Assembly: GCF_018613195.1 (NCBI RefSeq)
Contig: NZ_JAGGQQ010000024.1
Location: 55,580 to 119,579, forward strand
Direction of reading: 5' to 3'
Length of the DNA stretch: 64,000 bases
Source of the DNA: Bacillus sp. ISL-45
GTDB lineage: Bacteria > Bacillota > Bacilli > Bacillales > Cytobacillaceae
In this document: in pieces, positions 19,186 to 28,433 of the stretch
How positions within the stretch are numbered: the first letter of the stretch is position 1
How the letters are laid out: the number at the start of each line of letters is the position of its first letter
Made by a program: the position numbers and the translations under genes
Notes under the pieces: generated by a model
The model's input: the letters and a program-made list of their open reading frames with translations, nothing else
What the model was told of the DNA's origin: nothing
Database searches by the model: none

Positions 19186-20838
19186 TTACTTCAAATATAC
19201 TCTTGTTTCATACGGCTTCAATGTGAATGGAGCTTCCTGTTCCTCAGCCTTATAGTTGTTCAGCAGCAATTTGCTTTCTTCAAGCGGGAATCCGTTGAAG
19301 TCAAATGCTGCTGGCACACCGGAAAGGTTAGAGATGACCAGGGCTTGCTCGTCATTTAATGTTCTTGTATAGGCATAGATTTGTTCGTGATCTTCAAGAA
19401 CTAAATCGTATGTGCCATAGGTGAAAATTTCATTAGCCTTCTTTACCTCGATCATTTTTTTGTAAAAATGAAGGATGGAGTTCGGGTCTTTAAGCTGGGC
19501 TTCGACATTGACATCTCTGTAATTCGGGTTCATGCCAAGCCAGGGATTGCCTGTTGTAAAACCGGCATTGTCAGCATCTGACCATTGCATTGGCGTCCGG
19601 GAATTATCACGGCTTGTGGCCCAAATGAAATCCATGATTTCTTCATGCGGCACACCGTTTTCGCGGCGGATTTTATAAAGGTTCTTGATCGCGACATCAT
19701 CGTAATCCTCAATCGAAGGGAACTGGACATTGGTCATGCCGATTTCCTGTCCCTGGTAGATGAAAGGCGTGCCCTGCATCAGGAAGTACATAGCAGCGAG
19801 CGCTGTCGCACTTTCGCGCCAATACTCCTTGTCATCACCCCAGGTTGAAACGATACGCGCTTTATCATGGTTTTCGATGAATAGTGCATTCCAGCCATGG
19901 CCTTCAAGACCTTTTTGCCAGCGGGTAAAAGTTTTCTTCAATTTTGCCAGGTCGAGTGCCTTCTTTTCAGAGTCCCACAGGTCAAGGTGCTCAAACTGGA
20001 ATACCATATTGAACTTTCCTTGTTCCTCGCCAACCCAAAGATCGGCTTCCTCGATGCTGACGCCATTTGCCTCGCCGACGGTCATGATGTCGTATTTAGA
20101 GAATGTTTCCTCCTTCAATTCCTCGAGGAATGTCTGGATCCCGTCAACATTCATATGCTTGTCAAAAGAAGAAACATACTGCACTCCTTCAGGATTAGGC
20201 ATGTCCTTAAAGCCTTCTTCTTTTTTGATATGGCTGATCGCATCGACGCGGAAACCATCAATTCCCTTATCAAGCCACCAGTTGATCATATCGTATAAAG
20301 CAGTGCGGACTTCTTTGTTTTCCCAGTTCAAATCAGGCTGTTTGCGGGAGAAAATATGCAGGAAGTACTGATCTGTCTTTTCGTCATACTCCCAGGCAGA
20401 ACCGCCGAAAATGCTCTCCCAGTTATTAGGCTCGGCGCCATCCTTGCCATCGCGCCAGATATACCAGTCGCGCTTCTGGCTATCCTTGGACACACGGGAC
20501 TCGATGAACCATTTATGCTCATCGCTCGTATGGTTTATAACAAGATCGATAATCAGCTTCATGCCGCGTTTATGCGTTTCAGCAAGCAGTTGGTCGAAGT
20601 CTTCCATCGTACCGAATTCATCCATGATATCCTGGTAATCACTGATATCATAGCCGTTATCATCATTAGGGGATTTGTACATCGGGCAAATCCAGATCAC
20701 ATCGATCCCTAAATCCTTTAAGTAATCAAGCTTTGAAATCATTCCTTGCAAATCGCCGATGCCGTCGCCGTTGGAATCCATGAAGCTTCTTGGATATACC
20801 TGATAGGCAACAGCCTCTTTCCACCATTTGTGTTTCAT
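19186..20838 (-). CDS. malL: Oligo-1,6-glucosidase / alpha-glucosidase (GH13)
   Basis: A cytoplasmic GH13 enzyme of about 550 residues that hydrolyses isomaltose, maltose and short alpha-glucans to glucose. The family regions are visible: DLVINHTSDEH, the nucleophile Asp in GFRVDAISH, the acid Glu in TVGEANG, and the transition-state Asp in FIENHDKAR. The start is ATG 20838, with GAGGG 5 nt upstream, rather than the ATG 12 nt earlier. It is the last gene of malE-F-G-R-L. With MapA it gives two routes for imported maltose. Confidence 0.93.
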   Translation of the reverse strand: MKHKWWKEAVAYQVYPRSFMDSNGDGIGDLQGMISKLDYLKDLGIDVIWICPMYKSPNDDNGYDISDYQDIMDEFGTMEDFDQLLAETHKRGMKLIIDLVINHTSDEHKWFIESRVSKDSQKRDWYIWRDGKDGAEPNNWESIFGGSAWEYDEKTDQYFLHIFSRKQPDLNWENKEVRTALYDMINWWLDKGIDGFRVDAISHIKKEEGFKDMPNPEGVQYVSSFDKHMNVDGIQTFLEELKEETFSKYDIMTVGEANGVSIEEADLWVGEEQGKFNMVFQFEHLDLWDSEKKALDLAKLKKTFTRWQKGLEGHGWNALFIENHDKARIVSTWGDDKEYWRESATALAAMYFLMQGTPFIYQGQEIGMTNVQFPSIEDYDDVAIKNLYKIRRENGVPHEEIMDFIWATSRDNSRTPMQWSDADNAGFTTGNPWLGMNPNYRDVNVEAQLKDPNSILHFYKKMIEVKKANEIFTYGTYDLVLEDHEQIYAYTRTLNDEQALVISNLSGVPAAFDFNGFPLEESKLLLNNYKAEEQEAPFTLKPYETRVYLK

Positions 20839-20905
20839 GTGAACCCTCATTTCTTTGTATGATCCTGATGTATCCCGTTATTTCACATTAGTCATTTGCG
20901 CTGCA

Positions 20906-21931
20906 TTACTTATGAATTGGGCTGCACGATTTCCGTTCAATCATCCTCGCCGGGATTGTAACCCTTTTTGGCAGTGCAACCGGATTTTTGATGATTTCTA
21001 TTAAACAGTTAGCCGCTTCAAAACCTAACTGGAAGATGTCGATATTAACAGAAGTCAGCTGCGGTTTCATATGTTCCGCGAGCGGTACATCATTAAAGCT
21101 TACGATTGAGATTTCCTCAGGCACCTTGATATTGAGTTCCTCGGAATAACTCATAAGCTCGATGGCGGTAAAATCATCTGCTACCACTAGGGCAGTAGGC
21201 GGCTCATCTGAAGAAAGGAATCTGGTGATGCCTTCTTTTCCTTCAGATTTTATGCATTGCTCGTGGATAATATATTTTTCGTCAAATGGGATGCCAGCTT
21301 CTTGCAGGGCTAGCTTATATCCCTCAAGCCGGTCTATGGTAAAAACATGCTCCAAATTGAAACCGATAAAAGCAATTTTTTGATGCCCGAGCTTGATCAA
21401 ATAATCCGTAACCTGTTTGGTAATATAAATATTGTCATTGTCGACATAGGTAATCCGCTCAGCATTCATATTCGGGCGTCCTATGACCGTAAAAGGGAAC
21501 TTATGCTCCAGCAAGTAGTTCATGATCTTGTCATCCGTTTTCGAATACAGAAGGATGATGCCGTCAACCCTGCGGCCCTGCACCATCGAGACAACCTGAT
21601 GGAAGATTTCCTCGTCCGTGATGCCTGTGGTTAAATAAACCCCGAATTGATGTTCATGGGCTTTCATGCTGATTCCCCTGATGACCTCAGGGAAAAACGG
21701 GTTCTGTAATGCCTGGGTAGCCGAATTGGGCATGACAATACCAATGGTTTCGGTACTCCTTACAACCAGGCTCCGTGCTTGGAAGTTCGGGTGATACCCC
21801 AGTTTCTCCATCACCTTCCGTACACGCTTCTTCGTTCCTTCATTGATATGAGGGTGATCAGCAATCACCCTGGAAACGGTAGATGGTGACACACCGGCTG
21901 CCTTCGCTACATCTTTGATTGTGACTGCCAT
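20906..21931 (-). CDS. malR: LacI-family regulator of maltose genes
   Basis: A 341-residue protein. The N-terminal helix-turn-helix is TIKDVAKAAGVSPSTVSRVI with the hinge following, and residues from 60 on form a sugar-binding periplasmic-protein-like domain. It sits inside the mal operon between malG and malL, so it is probably the local maltose-responsive repressor. Candidate operators are the palindromes at 5324 and 25274. The target assignment is inference, and CcpA could bind the same boxes. RBS ATAGGAGAG. Confidence 0.88.
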   Translation of the reverse strand: MAVTIKDVAKAAGVSPSTVSRVIADHPHINEGTKKRVRKVMEKLGYHPNFQARSLVVRSTETIGIVMPNSATQALQNPFFPEVIRGISMKAHEHQFGVYLTTGITDEEIFHQVVSMVQGRRVDGIILLYSKTDDKIMNYLLEHKFPFTVIGRPNMNAERITYVDNDNIYITKQVTDYLIKLGHQKIAFIGFNLEHVFTIDRLEGYKLALQEAGIPFDEKYIIHEQCIKSEGKEGITRFLSSDEPPTALVVADDFTAIELMSYSEELNIKVPEEISIVSFNDVPLAEHMKPQLTSVNIDIFQLGFEAANCLIEIIKNPVALPKRVTIPARMIERKSCSPIHK

Positions 21932-21955
21932 TGGTCGTCTCTCCTATAGTATCGA

Positions 21956-22777
21956 TTATTTTACCGAGCCTTCTGAAACTCCCTTGATGATCTGCTTTTG
22001 GAGGAAGAAGTAAATAATGATGACCGGAATGATCGCGATCGTCAGTCCTGCCAGTGCCAGATGCCATTGTTTAGTATATTCCCCAAAGAAGAAGAACATC
22101 TTAAGCGGAATTGTTTCCATTCCCGGCTTATTGATGACAAGGGAAGGAAGCAGGTAGTCGTTCCAGATCCAGATGATGTTCAGGATGGCCACTGTGACAG
22201 ATACTGGCTTCAGCATCGGAAAAATGATGTGCCAAAAAATCTGGAATCGGTTCGCGCCATCGATGGTTGCTGCTTCATCAAGTGATTTCGGGATCCCGCT
22301 CAATGTTCCGTGGTAAAGGAAGATCGATAAGCTGGCCCCAAAACCAAGATACATGAAAATCAGTCCGCCTCGGTTCAGCATCTCCAGTTTACCAAAAATG
22401 GACACCAATGGAATCATTACTGACTGGAAGGGGATAAGCATTGCCGCTACAAACAGCATGAAGATAATCCCGCTGGTTTTCCCGCCGCGTCTTGAAAGGG
22501 CATAGGCAGCCATCGATGAAAAAATGATGATGACAGCCACAGCCAGCACCGTAATCAATACAGAGTTGAAAAAGGTTTTTAGAAAATCCAAACGCTCAAA
22601 TGCAACTGTGTAATTCTCGAATGAGAAAACATCCGGAAGCTTCAATGTATCTTCAAACATTTCACGCTTTGTCTTGAAAGAGTTAACGATCATCAGGTAA
22701 AACGGGGAAAGCCAGATCAGGGCAAGGATGATGCCGAGAATTTCAAGAATGAGTCTGCTCTGCTTCTTCTTTTTCAT
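21956..22777 (-). CDS. malG: Maltodextrin ABC transporter permease, MalG-type
   Basis: A 273-residue inner-membrane permease with six hydrophobic segments. The cytoplasmic EAA loop is DEAATIDGANRFQIFWHIIFP, as in sugar ABC permeases of the MalG/LacG class. It pairs with the MalF-type protein encoded just upstream. The two genes overlap by 1 nt, which implies translational coupling. No ATPase gene is in the cluster, so a shared MsmX/MalK-type ATPase elsewhere is expected. Confidence 0.92.
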   Translation of the reverse strand: MKKKKQSRLILEILGIILALIWLSPFYLMIVNSFKTKREMFEDTLKLPDVFSFENYTVAFERLDFLKTFFNSVLITVLAVAVIIIFSSMAAYALSRRGGKTSGIIFMLFVAAMLIPFQSVMIPLVSIFGKLEMLNRGGLIFMYLGFGASLSIFLYHGTLSGIPKSLDEAATIDGANRFQIFWHIIFPMLKPVSVTVAILNIIWIWNDYLLPSLVINKPGMETIPLKMFFFFGEYTKQWHLALAGLTIAIIPVIIIYFFLQKQIIKGVSEGSVK

Positions 22778-23637
22778 TACATCTCGACCTCCCGTTTTTT
22801 ATTGATATAAACCTGTGTAAGCGATATAGCCGCAACAATCAGGAAGAAAATGACCGCCTTTGCCTGTGCGAATGCCATCGCGTTTTCGACGAATGCCGTT
22901 TTGAAAATTTCCATCGCAACCATCTGTGTCGAATTGTATGGACCGCCGCCGGTGAGCGACAGATTCTGGTCATAAAGCTTGAATGAATTTGAAAGTGTCA
23001 GGAACAAGCTGACTGTGAACGCCGGCATGACCAGCGGGAAGGTGACGTGATAAAAACGCTGGAAGCTGTTCGCTCCGTCAATTTCTGCTGCTTCAAGCAA
23101 TTCCTGCGGTACGCCTTCCAGGAATGAAATATAAATGACCATGATGTAACCGGCCATCTGCCAGCTCATAAGAATCGCCATTGCCCAGAAGCCTGTTGTC
23201 TCAGTGGACAGCCATCCCTCCAAAGCTTCAACGCCAATCAGTTCTCCGACGCTCGCAAAAACCTTTGTGAAAATGAACTGCCAGATGAAACCTAAGATCA
23301 GTCCGCCAATCAGGTTCGGCATGAAGAAAATCGTTCTCAGGATATTATTCGTCCTGAATTTTTGTGTAACCAGCAATGCAAGTGAAAGGCCAAAGAAATT
23401 GATCAGGAATACAGAGACAACAGTGAACTTCGTTGTGAACCATAATGCATCTCTGAAATCTTCCTCAGCAAAAAGCGCTTTATAATGTTCAAGGCCTACA
23501 AATGAAGGTGTCCTGATCCCGTTCCAGTCAGTGAATGAGTAGTATACGCCGTATGCCAGCGGCAAAATGACCACTAGAGCAAGCGCGAATAGAGCTGGAG
23601 CCAGGAAAAGCCAGTACCAGAGGTTCCGGTTACGCAT
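22777..23637 (-). CDS. malF: Maltodextrin ABC transporter permease, MalF-type
   Basis: A 286-residue permease with six predicted helices and the EAA motif LEAAEIDGANSFQRFYHVTFP. It forms the heterodimeric channel with MalG. The length is that of short Gram-positive MalF proteins, without the large periplasmic loop of E. coli MalF. RBS AGGAGGATTTAC lies before ATG 23637. It follows malE after a 127-nt gap that holds a hairpin. Confidence 0.92.
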   Translation of the reverse strand: MRNRNLWYWLFLAPALFALALVVILPLAYGVYYSFTDWNGIRTPSFVGLEHYKALFAEEDFRDALWFTTKFTVVSVFLINFFGLSLALLVTQKFRTNNILRTIFFMPNLIGGLILGFIWQFIFTKVFASVGELIGVEALEGWLSTETTGFWAMAILMSWQMAGYIMVIYISFLEGVPQELLEAAEIDGANSFQRFYHVTFPLVMPAFTVSLFLTLSNSFKLYDQNLSLTGGGPYNSTQMVAMEIFKTAFVENAMAFAQAKAVIFFLIVAAISLTQVYINKKREVEM

Positions 23638-23714
23638 CTGTAAATCCTCCTATCTTAGTGGGAAGTTAAATTTTTCCGAAGCGAATGTACAAAACAGCTT
23701 CGTGAAAAAAGATA

Positions 23715-23746
23715 GGAAACAAAACAGCCGCAGCCGTTCTGTTTCC
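23715..23746 (-). promoter_or_regulatory. Intercistronic hairpin between malE and malF
   Basis: On the minus strand GGAAACAGAACGGC pairs with GCTGTTTTGTTTCC (with G-T pairs) around a very small loop. It lies after the binding-protein gene and before the permeases. Such hairpins commonly stabilise or partly terminate the message so that binding protein exceeds permease; this role is inferred. Confidence 0.65.
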
Positions 23747-23764
23747 TTCTTTAGTTAACACTTA

Positions 23765-25072
23765 TTACTTACGAGCTTCAGCCCAAGCTTTGGAAGACTG
23801 TTCTACTAATTCGTCCCAAGTCATTTCGCCGCTCACATATTTTTGGATGTTGATGCCAAGCTTTTCTTGTCCCCAACCAGTTGGGTAACCCATGAAAGTC
23901 CAAGCCAAAGTTTTGCCAGCTGAAGAGTATTCATAGATTTCTTTTGCAAGTGGATCAGAGATCTTGCCAGCATCGTATCCTTCATAAGCAGGGATGAATT
24001 TGAAATCTTCGATAACGGCTGTTTTGCCTTCTTCAGAAGTATATAACCAGTCTAAGAAATCCTTAGCTGCCGCTACTTCTTTTTCATCCTTGTTGCTGTT
24101 TACAGCCCAGTACATTGGCACGCCAACCGGGATTGAGTCTTCTTTGTAGCCCTCAACCGGGATCGGAAGGATGCCTACGCCGCTGTTAGCCAGCTCTTCA
24201 TCGATGCCAGCGATTGAACCAGACACCCAGTTACCTTGCTGGATGATCGCTGCTTTGCCAGTAGAGAATAGCTCTTCAACTTGCTTAGCATAGTCAAGGC
24301 TTACAGTCGGCTGGTCAGAGTATTTGTTCTGCAGGTCAAGAACCTTCTTGAATGCATCGCCGTGCTTAAAAGTAACTTCCTTAGCTTCGAAAGCGTTGAT
24401 TACGTTCTGGTCAAATTCAGGTGCAAGGAACACGTTTGAAAGGTGAAGTCCTGTTACCCAAGTTTCTTTTGCAGGAAGAGCGAAAACAGAAGTAAGGCCT
24501 AGGTCTTTCTTCTTGCTGTCAAGCGTCTTGACCGCTTCTTCTAGAGCGCTGTAGCTAGTGATGCTCTTTGGATCGATTCCTGCTTCTTCAAAGATTGCTT
24601 TGTTATAGATGAAGCCATAGCCTTCCTGGTTATATGGAAGCCCAAGTACTTTGTCGTCTTTTGTTACGCCTTCAAGAGTTCCGCTAAGGGCAGCTTTTGC
24701 AGCGTCTGTGTCAGAAAGGTCTGCAAGCTTATCCTTCCAGTCTTCCACGTCCTGCGGTCCGCCTACGTTATAGATGGTAGGTTCATTGCCTGAAGCGAAC
24801 TTGGATTTAAGTGCAGCACCGTAATCTTCGCCGCCGCCGACAGTTGTGATGTTGATGTCAACGTCCTCATTAGCTTCTTCATAAGCTTTTGCGATGTCTT
24901 CGAACTGATCCTTGAATTCCACCTTGAATTGGAAAATGTCAACGGTTACTTTTTCTCCGCCTTTTCCACCCTCGCCGGATGTCTTTTCACCATCAGATGA
25001 ACATCCTGCAAGACCTCCGCCAATCAAAAGACCAAGAGAAAGAACTGCTGGAAATAGCTTTTTTGCCTTCAT
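23765..25072 (-). CDS. malE: Maltose/maltodextrin-binding lipoprotein
   Basis: A 435-residue extracellular solute-binding protein. The signal peptide ends in a lipobox (GGLAGC) and is followed by an acidic, Gly/Ser-rich linker and a family 1 binding-protein fold. It delivers the sugar to MalFG. The frame opens at 25108, but the ATG at 25072 (MKAKKLFPA) follows GGGGGT at the right distance and begins the signal peptide. Maltose specificity comes from the neighbouring malR, malL and permease genes. Confidence 0.9.
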   Translation of the reverse strand: MKAKKLFPAVLSLGLLIGGGLAGCSSDGEKTSGEGGKGGEKVTVDIFQFKVEFKDQFEDIAKAYEEANEDVDINITTVGGGEDYGAALKSKFASGNEPTIYNVGGPQDVEDWKDKLADLSDTDAAKAALSGTLEGVTKDDKVLGLPYNQEGYGFIYNKAIFEEAGIDPKSITSYSALEEAVKTLDSKKKDLGLTSVFALPAKETWVTGLHLSNVFLAPEFDQNVINAFEAKEVTFKHGDAFKKVLDLQNKYSDQPTVSLDYAKQVEELFSTGKAAIIQQGNWVSGSIAGIDEELANSGVGILPIPVEGYKEDSIPVGVPMYWAVNSNKDEKEVAAAKDFLDWLYTSEEGKTAVIEDFKFIPAYEGYDAGKISDPLAKEIYEYSSAGKTLAWTFMGYPTGWGQEKLGINIQKYVSGEMTWDELVEQSSKAWAEARK

Positions 25073-25122
25073 TTTTGAGATACCCCCAAATTTTATATTT
25101 TTTTGCATGCAACCACATGCGT

Positions 25123-25198
25123 TCCGAAAGCGTTTGCATATTTTTGCATAAAACTCTAGCTGAAATCGATTTTATACAACACCTTTAAAACGCTTACA
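25123..25198 (-). promoter_or_regulatory. malE promoter region with two cre-like boxes
   Basis: On the minus strand, TGTAAGCGTTTTAA (25198-25185) lies at the expected -35, TATAAA (25176-25171) fits a -10, and TGCAAACGCTTTCGG (25138-25124) lies downstream of the start. Both boxes match the CcpA cre / LacI-family pattern TGNAANCGNWWWC. Catabolite or maltose repression of the operon is inferred. Confidence 0.65.
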
Positions 25199-25233
25199 TA
25201 TAAGGGATGAGAATAAGAAAAACCTTGACATCA

Positions 25234-25287
25234 TTGAGTTTATTAACATTCCTGCTATAATGCTCCCCTGATATGCAAACGATTGCA
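25234..25287 (+). promoter_or_regulatory. Sigma-A promoter with LacI-type operator upstream of the HAD gene
   Basis: TTGAGT (25234-25239) and TATAAT (25256-25261) are 16 nt apart. TGCAAACGATTGCA (25274-25287), a nearly perfect palindrome, sits just after. This plus-strand promoter could drive the gene at 25493 with a leader of about 220 nt, placing it in the same regulon as malE. Confidence 0.6.
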
Positions 25288-25492
25288 GCTCCGGATTCAT
25301 AATAGCATATGAATTTTACAATGACAATATGAAAGTTTTTAAGATAATTAAATTTATAGATTATTAGTTCAAGCTGGAAATGGAAGGGATCAATAATTTG
25401 AAAATTAGTATATACACGTATTATTTGCTGTCATGAGTTTGAAGGTCTATCATGATTGTTAATACTGAAAAATAATAACTGAAGGTGAAAAC

Positions 25493-26353
25493 ATGATTAA
25501 GTGCATAGCAACAGATATGGATGGGACATTCTTGACTGCTGCCCAGCAGATCACTGCGGAAAATCGGGAAGCAGTTTTAAAAGCAAAAGAGAACGGAATC
25601 GAGGTTGTGGTCGCAACCGGCCGTTCCTATCAGGAAGCGAGGTTCGTTCTTGAGGAATCCGGCCTTAAACTGCCGATGATTTGTGTAAATGGAGCCGAGG
25701 TCCGTTCCGAGGACGGGGAAATCGTTTCTTCAAATCCGTTGAAAAAAGCGAAGGCCCGGCAGGCAGCACTAAGGCTTGTGGAAAGCGGCGTGTATTTCGA
25801 GGTTTACACAAACAAAGGTACCTTTACTGAAGATGAGGATATGGCAATCTCCATCATCGTTGATATTTTTTCAACCGCGAACCCTGAAGTGCCAATTGAA
25901 AAAATTGCTGAGGCTGCTGAGGAAAGGATGCATAAAGGTCTGATTACGAAGATAGAACATTATGACCGATTATTCGAGGACGACCAATATGAAATTTACA
26001 AGCTGCTCGCTTTTTCGCTGGATGATGACAAGCTTGAGGCTGCAAGGAACGGCCTGAAGGAAATGACAGGGCTTGCGGTCAGTTCATCCGGCCGTGAGAA
26101 TATCGAAATCACCAGCCTGGACGCTCAAAAAGGGGTTGCCCTGGAAAAATTCGCAGCATCGAGAGGAATCACCCTGGCGGAAACGATGGCGCTTGGTGAC
26201 AATTTCAATGATGTATCGATGCTGGAGAAGGTTGGAAAACCGGTCGCAATGGGGAATGCAGCCGAGGAAATCAAAGAGATTTGCGGCGAAGTGACATTGA
26301 CGAATGAAGAAAGCGGCGTAGGAAAAGCAATCATGAAGGTGTTGGAAGACTGA
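25493..26353 (+). CDS. HAD-superfamily hydrolase, Cof type (class IIB)
   Basis: A 286-residue sugar-phosphatase-like protein. Motif I is DMDGTFLT with the nucleophile Asp, and the C-terminal motif is GDNFNDVSML. A large C2 cap lies between them, as in B. subtilis YkrA/YwpJ-type phosphatases. The substrate is probably a phosphorylated sugar or cofactor. A LacI-type operator upstream and the divergent mal operon suggest a link to maltose catabolism, by inference only. RBS TGAAGGTG. Confidence 0.87.
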   Translation: MIKCIATDMDGTFLTAAQQITAENREAVLKAKENGIEVVVATGRSYQEARFVLEESGLKLPMICVNGAEVRSEDGEIVSSNPLKKAKARQAALRLVESGVYFEVYTNKGTFTEDEDMAISIIVDIFSTANPEVPIEKIAEAAEERMHKGLITKIEHYDRLFEDDQYEIYKLLAFSLDDDKLEAARNGLKEMTGLAVSSSGRENIEITSLDAQKGVALEKFAASRGITLAETMALGDNFNDVSMLEKVGKPVAMGNAAEEIKEICGEVTLTNEESGVGKAIMKVLED

Positions 26354-26407
26354 ATTTGATTGCAAGATTGATTTTTAATACGTTATGAAAACCAAGGAGA
26401 GGGTGTC

Positions 26408-27508
26408 ATGAAAAGATTCTTGTATGTGTTACTGGCAATGCTGATGTTGATGGCAGGCTGTTCAGGCGGAGATGATGAAGCAAAGCCTGCAGGTGAAGTT
26501 GGTCAAAAACCAGAAGACAGCAAAGAGGCTGTTGCCCAGGCTGACATGCTTGAGGTTGTTGCGGAAAATCTCGAAGTGCCTTGGTCCATCAATAAAGTTG
26601 GCGAGACATTTTACTTAAGCGAACGGCCGGGTTCCATTGTAAAAGTGGAGGGCGGCAGCTCAGAGCGGCAGAAGGTTTCTTTTAAAAAGGAATTGTCACA
26701 GGCAGCAGAGGCTGGGTTTTTGGGCTTTGTGCTTGCACCTGACTTCGAACAGTCCAACAAGGCATTTGCTTATTATACATACGAGAATGGCACCGGGCAG
26801 TTCAATCGGATTGTCGAACTGATCTTGAAAAATGATGAATGGACAGAAGGCAAGCTGCTGCTCGATCACATCCCGAGCGGACGCTTCCATCACGGAGGCA
26901 GGCTGAAAATCGGCCCGGACGGAAAGCTCTACGCCACGGCAGGCGATGCGGCAACCAATCCGGAAATCGCCCAGGATCCAGGTTCACTTGGCGGCAAAAT
27001 CCTCCGTATGAATCTTGATAGATCGATTCCGGCTGATAATCCATTTGAAGGTTCCTACGTATACAGCTATGGCCATCGCAATCCACAGGGATTGGCCTGG
27101 TCGAAGGAAGGAACGCTTTATGCCAGCGAACACGGTCCATCCGCACAGGATGAAATCAATTTGATCGAGGCAGGCAAAAACTATGGCTGGCCAGAGATAA
27201 CAGGTGACGACACGAAGCAGGGCATGGAGGCGCCGGTTTTCCATTCCGGAAGCGATACATGGGCACCATCCGGAATGGCGGTGCATGGCGGGAAGTTATA
27301 TGTCGCAACATTGAGAGGCAACGCGCTGCGTGAGTTCGACCCTGCGGCCAAAACTACAAGAGAAGTAGTCACAGGATTAGGACGAATCCGCGATGTCATC
27401 ATTGAAGGTGATGACCTTTATTTCATCAGCAACAATACCGACGGCCGCGGCACCCCGGGTGAGGGTGATGACAAGCTTTATCGCGTAAAAGTGGAGGATT
27501 TACGATAG
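26408..27508 (+). CDS. PQQ-type sugar dehydrogenase family lipoprotein (GSDH/YliI-like)
   Basis: A 366-residue exported lipoprotein with lipobox LMAGC and then a low-complexity Ala/Glu linker. The six-bladed beta-propeller of the glucose/sorbosone dehydrogenase family follows: VPWSINK near the start, FHHGGRLKIGPDGKLYATAGD, YGHRNPQGLAW and EHGPSAQDEIN. These members are soluble or membrane-anchored aldose dehydrogenases or simply sugar-binding propellers. No PQQ biosynthesis genes are in view, so catalytic activity is unproven. RBS AAGGAGAGG. It starts 54 nt after the HAD gene and is probably co-transcribed. Confidence 0.88.
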   Translation: MKRFLYVLLAMLMLMAGCSGGDDEAKPAGEVGQKPEDSKEAVAQADMLEVVAENLEVPWSINKVGETFYLSERPGSIVKVEGGSSERQKVSFKKELSQAAEAGFLGFVLAPDFEQSNKAFAYYTYENGTGQFNRIVELILKNDEWTEGKLLLDHIPSGRFHHGGRLKIGPDGKLYATAGDAATNPEIAQDPGSLGGKILRMNLDRSIPADNPFEGSYVYSYGHRNPQGLAWSKEGTLYASEHGPSAQDEINLIEAGKNYGWPEITGDDTKQGMEAPVFHSGSDTWAPSGMAVHGGKLYVATLRGNALREFDPAAKTTREVVTGLGRIRDVIIEGDDLYFISNNTDGRGTPGEGDDKLYRVKVEDLR

Positions 27509-27573
27509 AAATGGAGAAGGAGTACCTGAATGGGTGCTCCTTATCTTGTTTTGGAGGAGTACGAGATTAAGTT

Positions 27574-27690
27574 ATTGACGAAAATATGATTTTATTGGCG
27601 GAGTTCACACATTTATTGGCGAAAATGTGATTTTATTGGCGATTTTCACAGGTTGATTGGCGAAAATAAAAATATATTGGCGAATTGGAA
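27574..27690. repeat. 20-21-nt tandem array D (about 6 copies)
   Basis: ATTGGCG (once ATTGACG) recurs at 27574, 27594, 27615, 27635, 27656 and 27676, alternating 20 and 21 nt. The unit resembles TTATTGGCGAAAATGTGATT. It sits in the convergent gap between the sugar-dehydrogenase and tetR genes. Confidence 0.85.
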
Positions 27691-27730
27691 ATTTGGTTTA
27701 ATTTTTTCCAGTTTCTAAAAAACAAAAACA

Positions 27731-27760
27731 AAAAACCGGGCACACGCCCGGTTTAATTTT
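27731..27760. terminator. Bidirectional terminator between sugar-dehydrogenase and tetR genes
   Basis: AAACCGGGC and GCCCGGTTT pair around a 4-nt loop, with A- and T-rich flanks suited to both strands. Confidence 0.85.
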
Positions 27761-28412
27761 TGCTGTGATTCGGGCCAGCTAACCCATGCATAATGAATTG
27801 AATTGTCCGCTCTGTTTCAGCTTCATCATCCCAGTCTGCTTCCGGCAAGATCATATACCTAGCGATCAAATAGCCAAAGATGGAGGAGAACGCCATCCGG
27901 AATACACTGTACACCGGAATCTCAATGATTTGGCCTTTTGACTGATAGTGTTCCACAAGCTTTTCAAACTGAGCATATACTTTAAGGGCGACATGCTCCT
28001 TGAATAGATCTTTCAATTCAGGGTGAAACGGAATTTCCTGCACCAAAATTTTGACTGTAGCGAGGTTTTTGATCAGGAACTCGCGGCGGTTTTCCAGCAT
28101 CGCTCTCATGAAGTCTTCAACATGCTCATAATCCTGATCCAGTACTTTCTTTAAGTCTTTTATGATAAAAGGTGCCACAAACTTTGCCATCACAGGAGCG
28201 ACAATCGCCAGCAGCAAATCCTTTTTCGTTTTATAATGCCTGAAAATCGTGCCTTCAGCAACGCCGGCCTTTTTGGCAATTTCGCTCGTCGATGTTGCGG
28301 AAAACCCTTTTTCGGCAAAAGATTCAATCGCAGATACGATGATTTTCCTTTGCTTCTCGGTCAGGTCTTCATCGTCAATTAATTTATCAATTTTTAAATC
28401 TTGATCACTCAT
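27753..28412 (-). CDS. TetR/AcrR-family regulator
   Basis: A 219-residue regulator. The N-terminal helix-turn-helix contains FSATSTSEIAKKAGVAEGTIFRHYKTK, and the C-terminal ligand domain is variable. It is the last gene of the ABC transporter operon (ATPase, permease, tetR), 21 nt after the permease, with RBS AAAGGAG. It probably represses its own operon through the twin palindromes at 30203 and 30252. The inducer is unknown. Confidence 0.88.
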   Translation of the reverse strand: MSDQDLKIDKLIDDEDLTEKQRKIIVSAIESFAEKGFSATSTSEIAKKAGVAEGTIFRHYKTKKDLLLAIVAPVMAKFVAPFIIKDLKKVLDQDYEHVEDFMRAMLENRREFLIKNLATVKILVQEIPFHPELKDLFKEHVALKVYAQFEKLVEHYQSKGQIIEIPVYSVFRMAFSSIFGYLIARYMILPEADWDDEAETERTIQFIMHGLAGPNHSKN

Positions 28413-28433
28413 GTGTTGCTCCTTTCACCTCGG

